Shown here piece by piece: positions 37,499-51,558 of a DNA stretch of 64,000 bases. The notes below the pieces were generated by a model. The model was not told the DNA's origin. It saw only the letters and a list, made by a program, of their open reading frames with translations, and did no database searches. The stretch comes from Tetrahymena thermophila SB210 (Eukaryota; Ciliophora; Oligohymenophorea; Hymenostomatida; Tetrahymenidae): the NCBI RefSeq assembly GCF_000189635.1, contig NW_002476481.1, forward strand, positions 930,001 to 994,000, read 5' to 3'. The position numbers were made by a program, and so were the translations under genes. The stretch's first letter is position 1. Every line of letters starts with the position of its first letter.

Positions 37499-40400
37499 TC
37501 AATAGTGCTATATTTGAGTTGAATAACTGTAGAAATTAACTTTGTTTCTCTAGTTTTTCAAGAAATTAACAATTTATTAATCATTATAAAATACTCTAAA
37601 TACTTCAATTTTGTTATAAATATATGTTTGTCCTGGTTACTACTCAATAAAGGAAGATCCAGCAATTTGAAGTAATATTATCACTTATATATTTAATGCA
37701 GATAAAATTTAGCAAAGCTTTTAAAACAAACAATTATTCTTTATGCTTAGCTGTTTGGTGCAGTATATAATATATCTGTATTGTTTAAAGTTATACTGAA
37801 AATTAAATTTTAATCCGCTGCTTTTTTGTAATCTTTAATTTATTTACTCATATTTTATTTGGTTGACAAACAAACTTGAAAGAGCTTTATGGATTGATAT
37901 ATGGAAGAAGTGTTCATTTTTTAATTAATAAATTTCATTCATAGCAACTGTTTAGTTTGAATCTTCAATATGAGATTAGATCAAGCTTTCGTCACCTAAG
38001 TGAGTTAAAATTTTAGGAGTGAAAATCAGTTATTGAGGTTTTTTACTCCAATTTTTTTGGATATTTCTCTAATTTTAGTATGTTTCTCTTGTGTTAATAA
38101 AATTTCTAACATTTCCAATTTATTAAAGACCTCTTAAATTATTTTTATAAACAGTGGGTTCTTCACTTATTAAGGAAATTTAAGATAGATCGTATTCTTA
38201 GCTAATAAGTAATTTCTCTTCTCTAATACTATCTAAAGCATAATTCTTTGCGGCTTATGGGTTGCTTTAGTTTTACTAAGAGACACTTAATTAGTTGATA
38301 AAAGATTCTTTATCATTAAATTGTTGTTTATTTTGGTCATCAAAAAGATATATATCATCATATATCTTTGAGCTTAATTTTTCAAAAAGTTAGTTTACAT
38401 CTCCATTATTAATGATGTTCATCAGTTTTTTTATAATTTGGTTTTATAAAAATTTGATTTGCTAAATATTCATCATAGGCATAAACGCTTCAATAATTTT
38501 CTAATTTTGTTCAGATAATATAATTCCTAACTGATCTCTAGCCCAGTTGAGAACTTGATTAATGAGATTGCTAAAGAGTTAAACTGATTAAAAGATTAAT
38601 TCACTACTTTTCTCACAATCAAATATCAAAGCAATTTACATTGATATGTTATTGTCGAATTATTGAAAAAATTGATTAAATTCTCTAGATTGAATTTTTG
38701 ATCTTGCAAAAATCTCTTTCAGCACCATACTAATTTTTATTGAATAGTGAGACATAATTTATTTTTAATTTTCAAATAAACTTGTTAATATCTCAGCAGC
38801 CTTCTTAAATTAGCCACTTTAAACCAAAAATTAAGATTTAAAAACGGTAAAAATACAGTTTAAATTATCAAGCGAGTAGTAATTGTTAAGTAAATAATAA
38901 TCTTAAACTGCTGAATCTAAATTATTTCTAAAGTCAAAAAGAAAATCTAGCTTTTGATTTTGCTTGCAGTATATAATAATATCATTAACTTTGTTTAAAA
39001 AGTAATTTTTATAATCATTTTCTGCTAAATTAAGATTCAGCAATCCGTTATTTAGAATTTTATTCTAAAGAAATATCTTTTTTGTATCATTTAATTTGAT
39101 AATAAATTAATAAATCGAGTTGTTTTAATAATTAGTCTGTATAGAAATATCTTTAGATGCTTCATTTTTATTTAAATATATACTTTTTTGAATAATCTAG
39201 GTTTTTTTCTTTTCTGAGGAAGTGATTTAACTCCTCTTGATGGGACTTTGATCTTTATACTTATATATTGGGCTATTTTGAATGATAAAACTGTTAGAAA
39301 TTTCATTAAATTATTTCATTTAATTTACAAATTCATATTGTTATTATTTACTATTTTTAAAGATTTTACTCAATAAAAGCTATTCTTTCGATTGCTTATT
39401 ATTTTGAATAATATTTTCTATCTATTTTTCTACATAGTCTAATTTATTTACTTTTTTTAACTCAAGTAGAGCTTTGTATCTTACAGTTAATATTTCATAT
39501 TGTTATAATTCTTTTTAAGGGAGATACTCTGTTATTCTAGTTAACAAGTCCAATATCTCAATTATCTCATTCCAAAAATTGAAGCTATTCTTGTGAAAAG
39601 CATTAATAAGAAGCAGAGATATAATTAAATTTCTATTTCTTGAATATAAATTTTATAAAAGGTATATTCTTTATTCCTTTAATTCATCATTAGAATCATC
39701 AAAAATAATCTACTATTCCATAATATTGTTTTATTTTAAAAATTAATTGTACAATTTTAATTTTTCTAAAAAACTTGGATCAACTTAAGCTGATTATGAG
39801 AAATTAGTTGTTTATTTTTTTAATTTATTAACTGATGAATTTACTGTCTTTTAAGAGCTTTATTTAGTCACATTGCTCTTTTTCTTCTCATTTACGAATT
39901 TTATCTATTTATTTTAAAAATAATTTTTAATTTTATTTTAATTTTTTATAGAGGTATTTTAATTTGATTTTAAATAAAGAAAAAATTAATTTATAATTAA
40001 TTGCTTACTGAAAATCTATTATTTTATTCTGTGATAATTTCTTGTATATTATCTGAGTATCCAAACTCAGAAATTAAAAAAGCACTAAATGAGTAAGGAT
40101 TTTCTTTACAAAACTATTGAATTTCATATCTTGCGCATACAATAGATTAAACAAAATACTCAAGAGACTCAAAAAGATGACCTTTAGCCATTAGGAGAGT
40201 AGCTATGTTATTGTTGGTTATTCCCTCAGCATGAATATTATAAAATTCTTTAAAGAATTTTAAATGATTACTCAGCTTAATTAGCGTTTCTGTATCGTTT
40301 ATTTCAAAAATATTTTCTGATGTGTATAATAATATTTAATAAATTGCCTAAAAGCTTTGATAAAGAAATTTAGTTTCATAAGAAAAAAATTAGTCTTCTA

Positions 40401-41880
40401 AATTGTTTGAAAGAATGTTGTTATCAAATTTATGTGAAGCCATTTCTTTCAAAATATTTATTAAGCAATCAACTTAATTATCCATTACAATAAAGTGACT
40501 TAATAAGTAAGCATAAAAAAAAATTGATAGAGGGACAGTAAGAACTGAAAGACATACAGTAAATACAATGAAGTAATAATCCAAACGTTAGCTCAAGTTA
40601 TACTCCCATGTTTTGAAATCACTTTCAGACAAAAAGCAAACAATTAAATAAGGTATTTGTTAATCGTTATGAAGTTTACTAGAGTTTAAGTTAAAAATAT
40701 TTGAAATTTAACGTTTTTGTTAAATAATTATAGGAGATATTAAAACAATATTTTATGTGCTATTCACTGTCAAGTTTATTTATTATTAACAATATTAAAT
40801 TTTAGTATCTAAATAATCTTTATTTTATATGCAAACTAAATTTTATAGATAATTCTAAATAGAGGTATTCAATTTTTACGCTTATGATTTATCATTTACA
40901 AGTGAAAGTACTTCTTAATAAAAACTATCAAGATTATTAGAACTAATATTTTTATTTTAATGCTAAAGTACAATTTAACTTGAAGAATCAACTAAGTATG
41001 CTTATTAACTGTAATAATTACCTAAACTAGTAAAGTAATTCTTGAATTATGTTATAATAGTCTATGCACAAAGAATTATTTATAAGATATTTGAATTATA
41101 AAGATAGCTGTTATCTAAAAGTGGCTAGCATTATAACTGACCAATTTAGCTTATATTAGCAACTTTGATCAGTTTAGGTGGATGAAATTGAATATATGGT
41201 TAATTTATTGTATTTTAAAACCAGGATTAGCAATAAGGGTAGTTTTAATTTTCATTTCCTTATTAGCACATTTAAGATAAAAAGTTTTCAAAAATTGTTT
41301 TGTTTTTACTATTTAAAAGGAAATTTGGTTATTTTGCTGCATAAAAAATATTATCAAAAATTATTTTCCGATTGTTAGAGTATATATCATTGTCATGTAG
41401 GAAAGATCGCTATAAAATGCTTTATCTGTAGAGGTTTAATAAATATTATTTAGCATTTTCATCAAGATCTTTTATAAAAAATAATTTATCTCTCTACCAA
41501 TTATTAACTAGATTAGGGTTTAATTTTATTAAAGAAGAGAGATATGAATCTTCATTTAATTATTAAAGTAAATCAAAGTTGACTAATGAATATACATGAC
41601 TTGGATAGATATTTATATTGTGATTAAATACTTTAGCAATAAAGTTATTAAGCGCTGTTGCAAAAGTAGGGAATATTTAAGCTTCTCTACTAATTTAACT
41701 TGAAAGAGTAGCAGCAATACTAGAAATATGCTTAATTTATATATCAAATAATAGGTTTGAAAAATCAGAAATATATTATTTTTATTTTAATAAAATGATA
41801 TATAAACCAATTATAGCTGATATGATTGTTATAATAATCGGTAAGCTTGCTACAACTAGTATTTTATTCTATCTTTTCAT
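37499..41880 (-). CDS. Array copy 3: Cache-like/TPR two-span membrane protein, apparently intact
   Basis: ATG 41880; exon 1 41880-40009 (624 codons), a 125-nt intron (39884-40008), exon 2 39883-37499 (795 codons with TGA 37499-37501). Both exons are multiples of three, giving about 1,418 residues. The ectodomain is in frame across the segment broken in copy 1 (LFFIKDLD). The shared features are the N-terminal span, the second span before the cytoplasmic half, the TPR-like NNIGTLL segment and the C-terminal YNKIEVFRVFYND-type stretch. With copy 2 it forms the intact inner pair of the array. Internal codons were compared only in part. Confidence 0.82.
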
Positions 41881-43004
41881 TTCTTATTTACTTTTCTTTC
41901 TAAAATAAAGATTAGCAATTAATATTATGATTTTATCAATAAAAATTCAACGATTATCTAATTAATTATTTGGTGGAACTAATTTTTTATATTGCTTTTT
42001 CAGACAAACAATACTAAATTTCTAAATAAGTTAATATTAAAATATAATAATGTAATCTTAAAATTTTATTAAGGATTATTGAAATTCTGTGGTTTTTTAT
42101 ATTTTTTAGTCAAAAAAAATTGATAACAAGACAATATTTCTTTGAAAAATGTTAACAAATTAATTAATGCATAAATTCATTTGGTAATAAGATAGAAAAA
42201 GAGTCAAATTTAGATGTTTTTAATATACCATCACTCAATCCTATTTTATTAATTTAATCAAATAAATTAATATATATTCTGGCTATTTTTAATCACTTAG
42301 TAAAAGAATTACTTAAGATGTTTTTGATATTTTTAGCTTTCAAAGCAAATCCTTTTTATTAATAATTTCTGTCTATATGCTAAATTTTATATTAAACTAA
42401 AAAAAGAATTAAATTCAATTAAATTGTATTTACTAAAATTTAATTTAAAATTTTCAAATTTATGTTTTTAAAATTTGATAAATTTTCATTTATTTATTTT
42501 GTAAATAAATATGAATAATAAAAAGAGGAGAAGCGGAGGGAGTTAATAAAATTAATTATAAAAATTATAAATTCTATTATTTTGAAATTAAAATTAAAAT
42601 AAATAATTTATTTTTAATATTTATTACAATTACACCAAATATTTTTATACGAATATCTTTAAAATAAGAACCAAATTATTAAAAAAATTAAATAATTTTT
42701 AAATTTAAGTAGACGATTAATACTAATTTCATAAAATAAATAGAAAAATATTTATTAATCTTAAATTTAATTATTTTTATATTATTATGTATATTTTCAA
42801 ACAAAAATGGTTGCAATTTAAAAAAAATACTTAAAGATATTAGAAAAATGAATTATTTTTAATCCTTTTAAAAATATTTTTTAATGATCAAATGTACATA
42901 TTTTTTTTCGATTTGGAATACAATATAATAAGTTAATTAAATTTTTTTTATTTTTAAAACAAACTTTTTTCATGTATTTATACATCAGAAGATATTTTTG
43001 GAAA
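41881..43004. other. Spacer between array copies 3 and 4
   Basis: AT-rich and non-coding. Unlike the other spacers it contains a short purine-rich patch (aaagaggagaagcggaggga) at about 42522-42542. No LRR remnant was recognised. Confidence 0.55.
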
Positions 43005-46000
43005 TCAATAATGCTAAATCTATGTAGAATAGCTGTAGAAATTAACTTTATTTCTCTAGTTTTTCAAGAAATTAATAATTTGCTTATCATGATAGAATAC
43101 TCTGAATACTTCAACTTTTTTATAAATATATACTTATCCTGGTTACTACTCTATAAAAGAAGATCCAGTAAATTGAAGTAATATTATCACTTAAATATTT
43201 AATGCAGATAAAATTTAGCTAAGCTTTTAAAACAAAAAATTATTCTATATGTTTAGTTATTTTGTGCAGTATATAATATATCTCTATTACATAAAGTTAT
43301 ACTGAAAATTGAATTTTAATCCACTACTTTTTTATAATCTTTAATTTATTTACTCATATTTTATTTGGTTGACAAATAAACTTGAAAGGGCTTTACGGAT
43401 TGATATATGGAAGAAGTGTTCGCTTGTTAATTAACAAATTTTATTCATAGCAACTATTTGATTTGAATCTTCAATTTGAGATTAGATCAAGTTTTCATCA
43501 CCTAAGTGAGTTAAAATTTTTGGGGTGAAAATCTATTATTGAGGCTTTTTACTTGAGTTTTTTTAGATATTTCTCTAAGCTTAGTAATGTTCTCTTATGT
43601 TAATAAAATTTCTAACACTTCCCACTTATTAAAGACCTCTTAAATTATTTTTATAAACTGTGGGTTCTTCGCTTATTAAGGAAATTTAAGATTTATCTAA
43701 TTCTTAGCTTAAAAGTAATTTTTCTTCAAATATACTATCTAAAGCATAGTTTTTTGTAAATTTAGGACTATATTAATTTTATTAAGAAATGTTTAATTAG
43801 TTGATAAAAGATTCCTTAACTTTTAATTGTTGTTTATTTTGGTCATCTAAAAGACATATATCATCATATATTTTTGAGCTTAATTTTTCAAAAAGTTAGT
43901 TTACATCACCATTAATTACGCCCATCAGTTTTTTTATAATTTAGTTTTATAAAAATTTGATTTGTTAGATATTCATCATAGGCATAAAAGCTTCAACTAT
44001 CATCTAATTTTGTTCAGCTAAGATAATTCCTAACTGATCTCTAGCCCAGTTGAGAACTTAATTAATGAGATTGCTAAAGAGTTAAACTGATTAAAAGATT
44101 AATTCACTATTGTTCTGACAATCAAATATCAAAGCAATTTACATAGACATGTTATTGTCAAATTTTAAAAAAAATTGATTGAATTCTGTTGATTAAATTT
44201 TAGTTTTTGCAAAAATCTCTTTAAGCACCATACAAATTTTTATTGAAAAATGAGACATAATTTATTTATTTTTTTCAAATAAGCTTGTTAACATCTCAGC
44301 AGCCTACTTAAATTAGCCACTTTATACTAAGAATTAAGATTTAAAAACTGTAAATATACAGTTTAAATTATCAATAGAGTAGTAATTATTAAGTAAATAA
44401 TAATCTTAAACTGCTGAGTCTAAATTATTTCTAAAGTCAAAAAGAATATCTAGCTTTTGGAATTTTTTGCAGTATGTAATAACTTCACTAACTTTGTTTA
44501 AAAAGTAATTTCTATAATCGTATTCTGTTAAATTAGGCTTCAGCAATAAACTATTTAGAACTTTATTCTCAAGAAATATTTTTTTTGTATCATTTAATTT
44601 GATAATAAATTGATAAACTGAATTATTTTAATATAAAATCTACTGTATTATTTCTTTAAATTTTTCATTTTTATTTAAATTTATGCTTTTTTGAATAAAC
44701 TAGGTTTTTTTCTTGTCTGAGGAATTGATTTAAATCCTCTTGATGGGATTTGATCTTTATATTTGTATAACTGATTATTTGAAATAATGGTACTGTTAGA
44801 ACTTTCATTCAATTATTTAACTTAATTTAAAGTTTCTTAGTATTGGTATTTACTATTTTTAAATAAATTACTCTATAACAGCTACTCTTTCTATTACTTA
44901 TGATTTTGAATAATATTTTCTATTTCTTTTTCTACATAGTCTAATTTTTTTACTTATTTTAACTCAAATAGAATTTTATATCTTACAGTAAGTATTTCAT
45001 ATTGTAATAAATCCTTTTAAGGAAGATAATTTGATATTCGAGAACATAAGTCCATTTGTTCATTTAACTCATTCCAAAAATTGAAGCTACTCTTGTAAAA
45101 AGCATTAATAAGTATCAGAGTTATATTAAAATTTCTATTTCTTGAATATAAATTTTATAAAAGGTATATTCTTTATTCCTTTAATTCATCTTTAGATTCA
45201 TCAAAGCTCACTGCTTGTTCCATTATATCATTTTATTTTAAAAATTAATTATACAATTTTAACTTTCCCATCAAATTTGGATCTATTTAAGATGATTGTG
45301 AGTAATTAGATTCTTGCTTTTTTAATTTATTAACTGATGAATTTACTGTCTTTTAAGTGCTCTATTTAGTTACACTGCTCTTTTTCTTTTATGAACTTTA
45401 TCTAAATTAATTTTTAAGAATTTTATTTAATTTAAAAAAATATAAATTTATTTTTTTTATAAAAAATTTAAATGAATTTTCCTTTTCTTTTTTTAACTTT
45501 TATTAAAAATAATGAAATCAATTGAAGTGGATAAATGAGTATGAAAAATACCTTAATTATAATGTTAAAGATTTAAAAATATTTTTTTTGAAATTTTTTA
45601 TTCATTTTTTATTTATATAAAATAAGTTTAATTAAGTTATACTTTCACTTTTTCATTTAAAAATGTAAAAAATTTTCTTTGAATTAAATTGTTTTTAAGA
45701 GATGTTTTAATTTGACTTTCATTAAAGAATAAATTAAATTCTTAATTAATTAATTGCTTACTGAAATTCTATTATTTTATTTGGAGATAATTTCTTGCAT
45801 ATTATTTGAGTATCCAAACTCAGAAAGTAAAAAAGCACTAAATGAGTAAAGATTTTCTTTACAAAACTATTGAATTTCGTATCTCGCGCATACAATAGAT
45901 TACACAAAATACTCAAGAGCCTCAAAAAGATGACCTTTAGCCAACAGAAGAGTACCTATGTTGTTTTTAGTAATACCCTCAGCATGGATATTGCAAATTT

Positions 46001-47616
46001 TTTAAAAGAATGTTAAGTGGCTACTCAACTTAATGAGGGTTTAGGTGTCATTTATGTCAAATATATTTTCTGAAGTGTATAATAATATTTAATAAATTAC
46101 CTAAAAGCTTTGATAGAAATTTAGTTTCTTAAGAAAAAAATAAATCTTCTAAATTGTTTGAATGAATATTGTTATCAAATTTATGTGATTCCATTTCTTT
46201 CAAAATATTTATTAAAATATCAACTTAATCATTTATAGCAATAAAGTGATTTAATAAGTAAGCATAAACAAAAATTGATAAAGGAATGGTAAGTATGGAA
46301 AGAAATATTGTAAATAAGATGAAATATTTTTCTAATGTTTAGCTTAAATTGTATTCCCATGTTTTGAAATCGCTTTTAGACAAAAAACTAATAATTAAAT
46401 AAGGTATTTATTAATAACTATGAAGTTTATTTGAGTTTAGGTTAAAAAGATTTGAAATTTAAAGCTTTTGTTAAATAATTATTGGAGATAACAAAACAAC
46501 ATTTTATATGCTATTAGCTGTAAAATTTATTTATTGTTAACAAAATTAAATTTTATGTTCTAAATCTTTATTTTATATGCAATCTAAATTTTAAATATAA
46601 TTTTAGATAGAAATACTCAATTCTTATGCTTATGATTTTTCATTTACATATTAAAATACTTCTTAATAAAAATCATCAAGATTATCAGAACTAATATTTT
46701 AATGTTAAAGCACAATTAAACTCGAAGAATCAATTAAATAAGTGTATTAATTGTAATTGCCTAAATTAGTAAAATAGTTTTTGAATTATGTTAATATAGT
46801 CTATGCACAAAGAATTATTTGATTATTATTTAAACTAAAAAGATAGTTTTTATGTATAAGCTGCTAACATTATAGCTAGCTAATTAAGCTTTTATTAGCA
46901 ACTTTGATCAGTTAAGGTGGATGAAATTAAATATATGTTTAATTTACTGTATTTTAAAACCAAGATTGGCAATGAGGGTAGTTTTAATTTTCATTTCCTT
47001 CTTAGCACTTTTTAGATAAAAAACTTTAAAAAATTGTATTATTTTTGCTATTTATAACAATATTTGGTTATTCTACTGCAAAAAAAATATTATCAAATTT
47101 TATTTTCCTTTCGCTTTACTATATATCATTATCATGTTAGAAAGATCTCTATAAAATGTTATATTTATAAATGTTTAATAGATACTATTTAGCAATTTCA
47201 TCTAGATCTTTTATAAAAAATAATAGACCAAACTGCCAATTATTAACTAGATTAGGGTCTAATTTTATTAAAGAGGAGAGGGTGTCTTCTTCTTTTTGTT
47301 ATTAAAGCAAATTAAAGTTGATTAAGGAGTATACATGACCTGGATAGATATTTATAGTTCCATTAAGCACTTTAACAACAAAGTTATTAAGTGTAGTTGC
47401 GAATGTAGGGAATATTTAAGCTTCTCTACTAATTTAGCTTGAAAGAGTGGCAGTAATACAAGAAATATGCTAAATTTGTTTATCAAATAATAGGCTTGAA
47501 AAATCAGAAATATATTATTTTTATTTTAACAAAGTGAAATATAAAACTATTATAGCTGATATGATTGTTATAATGATCGATAAGCTTGCTAAAACTAGTA
47601 TTTTTGGTCTTTTCAT
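43005..47616 (-). pseudogene. Array copy 4: Cache-like/TPR membrane protein, most diverged and frame-broken
   Basis: ATG 47616 (MKRPKILVLASLSIIITIIS); exon 1 47616-45762, an enlarged 376-nt intron (45386-45761), exon 2 45385-43005 (TGA 43005-43007). Exon 1 is 1,855 nt, not a multiple of three. Near 46113 it lacks two bases present in copies 2 and 3 (gatagaaat against gataaagaaat), and the shifted frame meets TGA at 46057-46059. Exon 2 also lacks one base near 44747 (gggatttg against gggactttg). The ectodomain and both membrane spans upstream of the break remain open, so a truncated product is conceivable. The total coding length is a multiple of three by coincidence of the two deletions, but the frame between them is closed. 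Confidence 0.78.
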
Positions 47617-48310
47617 ATCTAATTTATATTTTTCTACTTTTTTAGCAATTTTATTTATTTTTTGATTAGCTTATGGATTTTATCAATAAAAGTTCAATTT
47701 GCTACTATTTTTTAGGGAACGGGAACAGCTTTTTTATTACTTTTTAAAACAAATAATAATCAAATAATATTACATTTCCAAGAAAATTAAGACTAAAATA
47801 AAATATACTACCTTACAATTTTACTCATTTTTTTTTTAATTTTGAGATTTTTAACAATATTTAAATTAATAAATTGATATAGAAGCAATTATATCTTTGA
47901 AAAATCTTAGTATAAAAATAAATAAATTATAATAATGAAGTAAAAACAAAGTCAAAATAAGATATTTTAAGATTCCCATTAACTCCTACTTTATCAAATT
48001 AATTTATTTATATCATATAAATTCTGAATATTTTTAATTATCCAGTAAAAGAATTAATTTAAATGTAATTTATATTTTTTGTTACTAATCCAAGCTCATT
48101 TTATTAATGATTGTTTGTTGTCTTTAAACAAATTTCAAATTAGTCAGAAAAGAAACAAAAATAATTTTCTTGTAAAGTGTTTTAATAATTTTATTTTATA
48201 AAAAATTTTTTAAATTTAAATTTCCTAGGTTTAGGAATTTAAAAATCAATAATTAAATTAAAAAGCTTATTAGAACAATTTATTTTATGCTATATTTAAA
48301 TAAATATAAA
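47617..48310. other. Spacer right of the array
   Basis: AT-rich and non-coding. It should hold the promoter of copy 4 and the 3' UTR of the next minus-strand gene. Nothing else was recognised. Confidence 0.6.
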
Positions 48311-50671
48311 TCAACAAATAACTATACTTTTTAATTTTTTTATTTTATTAACATGAAAACTTTTTTTTAAGTATTAGATTTTGAAAACTCTTAATTAACT
48401 TAGCTGCTGATTTTCCACTTTTAATCCTCTCAAATAATCTCTAAATTCTGTTATAGTGTCAAGATTAATAACTAGATCTTAAATATACTAAAAGGATAAT
48501 ATGGTTTTTGTTTCTAATATTTTTTGTATAAATTTACTATCTGCAAAAATATATCCTTATACCAGCAATTCCTTGAAACCAAAGAATTGTTTGGTTAACA
48601 AGTTATTGTTTTATAAATTTTTACATTAGCTGATTTTTAAATATTCTGTTTAAATAGGTGATGATTCATTTAAATCACTAAAGTTAAATTATTAATTTAA
48701 TTCTATATTTATTGCACTTTTTACTCTTAATTCTTGTAAAGGTAATCTATTTTATTCTTTTTCTTTCAGGCAAATCAATTATTTATTTTAATTATTCTTA
48801 AGCTCATCTCCTTTCATTTTTAAATGTAAATTATAATCAACTTCAAATATTTTAAGATCTAAATTAATATTGGATATACATTTGCTCAATTCTAATATTA
48901 TGCTTGTGAAAATGCTGACAATTTTCTTCTTATAAAATATTTAAAGTTGAATTTGCTCATTATTTTTATATTTTGCTATCCAAAAAAAGCTATTCAAATT
49001 AGTAATTATTTTAATTTCAACACTTTGAAGCTCATTTTTATATTTAAATTAAGTTTATAAATTTTTAATCAAGAGATCTTCTTGAAATTAATCTTCTATC
49101 ATGAATTTTAAATTAGCAAATTAAATTTAATTTACCATTCTATCACTAATAAATGCTAATAATGTATTGAAATACTATCTTGCATTGGTAAAATCATAAT
49201 CAATATGATTTAGTCCTTCTAGCTATAGTAAAGTAAGCTGCAACTATTCTGTATTTAAATGCACAGATTTAAAAAGAGGTGAAAGTAAAATAGTTAATGA
49301 TTTCAGATAATTTTTATCAATTGAACCTAAGAATTTTGCTAAATCATTAATATCTTATTAATTAGTCTATTGAGTTATATGTATTTCTTCTACAATGCTG
49401 CCACTCCCAACTAAAAGGTATTAATTTTCATTCAAAATTTCTAATTAAAGCCTTTTAAGATTTAGTTTTTTTTTAAAAAAAAGGCTCTTACATTATTGAA
49501 TTTAATCTAAAAATTGCTCATTTCGGAAAGAATCATAATTAAATTTAAAGTGTTTTAGGTTTTCTTCTAAGCTTTCAATCTATAGTCTGTATTTTTCTTG
49601 ATGAATAATTAAATTTTAAGCTTTCTCAAATACTTTTAATTGGATATCATTAATATAGTCAAGAAAAGACTTTGATATACGTGTGTTTTTTAAGTCTAAA
49701 TCGAATGTCGTAAGAGAAGAAGATTTATCTAAGCAACTGCTTGATGGCATTTCTAAATTATGCAAAGTGTCATTTTTGTCAATTTGTAGATGAAATTTTT
49801 CTAAACTAGCAAACTAGTCTAAATTAATTAATATTTATTAGATAATATTGCTAATATTTTTTACTTCTACAAAAACTAAACTGATATCTTTGGTTAAATA
49901 TTAGCCTTTGTTTTAACCATCAAAGATGTTACTTTAAATATCACTTTACTCACATTTTTCAAGTACTAAAGTCAAAGAATCTAAATTTATTTTAAATAGA
50001 CTCTGTATTAGTAGAGAAATATCAATAGCGTCTTAGTTATCTTTTAGAGAAAAATAAAATACCCTCAAATTTTATAAAAAAAATAATTCTTTTATAATGC
50101 TAACTAATTACTCATTAGTTTATTTGTTTTCTTTTATTTCTAATTTCAAACATTTAATTGATCTTTGATAACAAGTAAAAAAAGATATTAAATTGATATC
50201 TTTGCCAATAAAAAATTGATTTTCTTTATTTATCACAAGTTCTAACTCTCTAATTTCAGAAATTTATTAAGAAGATTAAGATAAGCATTTTAATTCATAA
50301 GACTAAAAATCCTTCACATTTATCACTTAGAAATCAAAATATAGAAAAAGCTTTTTTAGTTTTGTAAGCGCAAAAATACTTTTTAGTAGGGCCTTCAAAG
50401 AATCTTAGTCAATTTAATTAGTGTAACCAAACAACAAACAAAGGTATTCAACATATTCAAACTTGGATATTAAATTAAGTAACTCAATAAATATAGATTA
50501 ATATTTAACATTGTCTCCTTATAAGTTAAGACTCACTTTTGAACAAAAACGATCTTTTGTATTTATGGATTATTTTATTTAATCTAAAAGATTTTAATCT
50601 AATATAGCCCAAGGTGCGATTTCTATTTCTAGATCATTGTTTTCTTTTTTAATTTGCAGATTTTTTAACAT
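48311..50671 (-). CDS. Intronless LRR-like protein, function unknown
   Basis: One open frame of 787 codons runs from ATG 50671 (MLKNLQIKKENNDLEIEIAP) to TGA 48311-48313 with no intron, using TAA/TAG as Gln throughout. The protein is Leu/Asn/Lys-rich, with irregular leucine-repeat spacing such as LTKLKKLFLYFDF, LKSLTILLSPLF and ISEIRELELVIN. These suggest a diverged LRR solenoid. It has no signal peptide, membrane span or catalytic motif that I recognise. Its lack of introns contrasts with the LRR gene left of the array, so it is not a simple copy of that gene. LRR membership is inference; coding status is firm from length and composition. Confidence 0.8.
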
Positions 50672-51558
50672 TCTTTATTAAGTATTTTTTTACTATTTAT
50701 TAAATTATAAAAAGTTGATTTTTCAGAAATAGCTTTTATAGTGTATGTATGCAGTAATAGATATATCATAACTCAAAATTTAATAATTAGAAAATAAATA
50801 CTGTATACTCTCTATATTAAGATCCCCCCCTATAATAAGATCCCCCCTTACTATAAGACCCCTTTTGAAAATTCCGATTAATTTTTTTTCGAATTATCGA
50901 GAACCAATGAGAAAGAAAGATATAAAGTATTTTTAAAAAAAGATATTTAATAAAATAGATAAATTATATAGAAAATTAATTTCTTTTCAATCATATATTA
51001 TTTAAAAATCGTTTTCATCAGATATGAAATAATCCATTTAAAAATGAGTCTTTTAATTACTTATTTATTATTTTTCAAAAATTTTTCTTTAGAATTTATA
51101 AGAGATTATAATATGATAGAGGATGTAATTCAAACTCCATATAATTTTTCTCCATATAAGAAATAATAACTATCTTCAATGCACTCAAAAATATCAACTT
51201 ACATTATGATTAAACTATATATTAAATATAAAAGATATGCTTATCTATAGTATCTATACGTGGAATGAGGTGTAAAAAATATTATCGTAAAAAATTATAA
51301 AATATAAAATGTCTTTAAAAATAGAGGAGTTAATCACAAGATATACCCTTCCCTCCCTATCTGTAAGATTAGAAACTATCAATTTAAATTAAAATTATCT
51401 TATTAATAAAGTATTTTTAATTGTTTTCTTGTAAAATATATATTTTTATGTATAAATATAAATAAAGATATTTTGAATTAAGACAGAAAATTAAATAAAG
51501 CAAAAATATATTATAAATTGAGATAAAGTAATTAAAAAATATTTATATTATTGTTATT
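50672..51558. other. Intergenic region with a C-rich repeat
   Basis: Apart from the C-rich tandem motif at about 50797-50875, this is plain AT-rich sequence. No coding frame was supported. Confidence 0.6.
50797..50875. mobile_element. C-rich tandem motif resembling a Tc1/pogo-type transposon end
   Basis: After aatactgtatactc come three degenerate units of tataataagatcccccc type. Poly-C runs are otherwise rare here. The start tactgta resembles the end of the element at 22891 (tactgtaaatgctc). No matching opposite end was found in the neighbourhood, so this may be a solo end or an unrelated repeat. Confidence 0.4.

Noticed and set aside
41178..43181. Plus-strand short frames in the array
   Set aside because: They are complements of copies 3 and 4 of the minus-strand membrane-protein gene.
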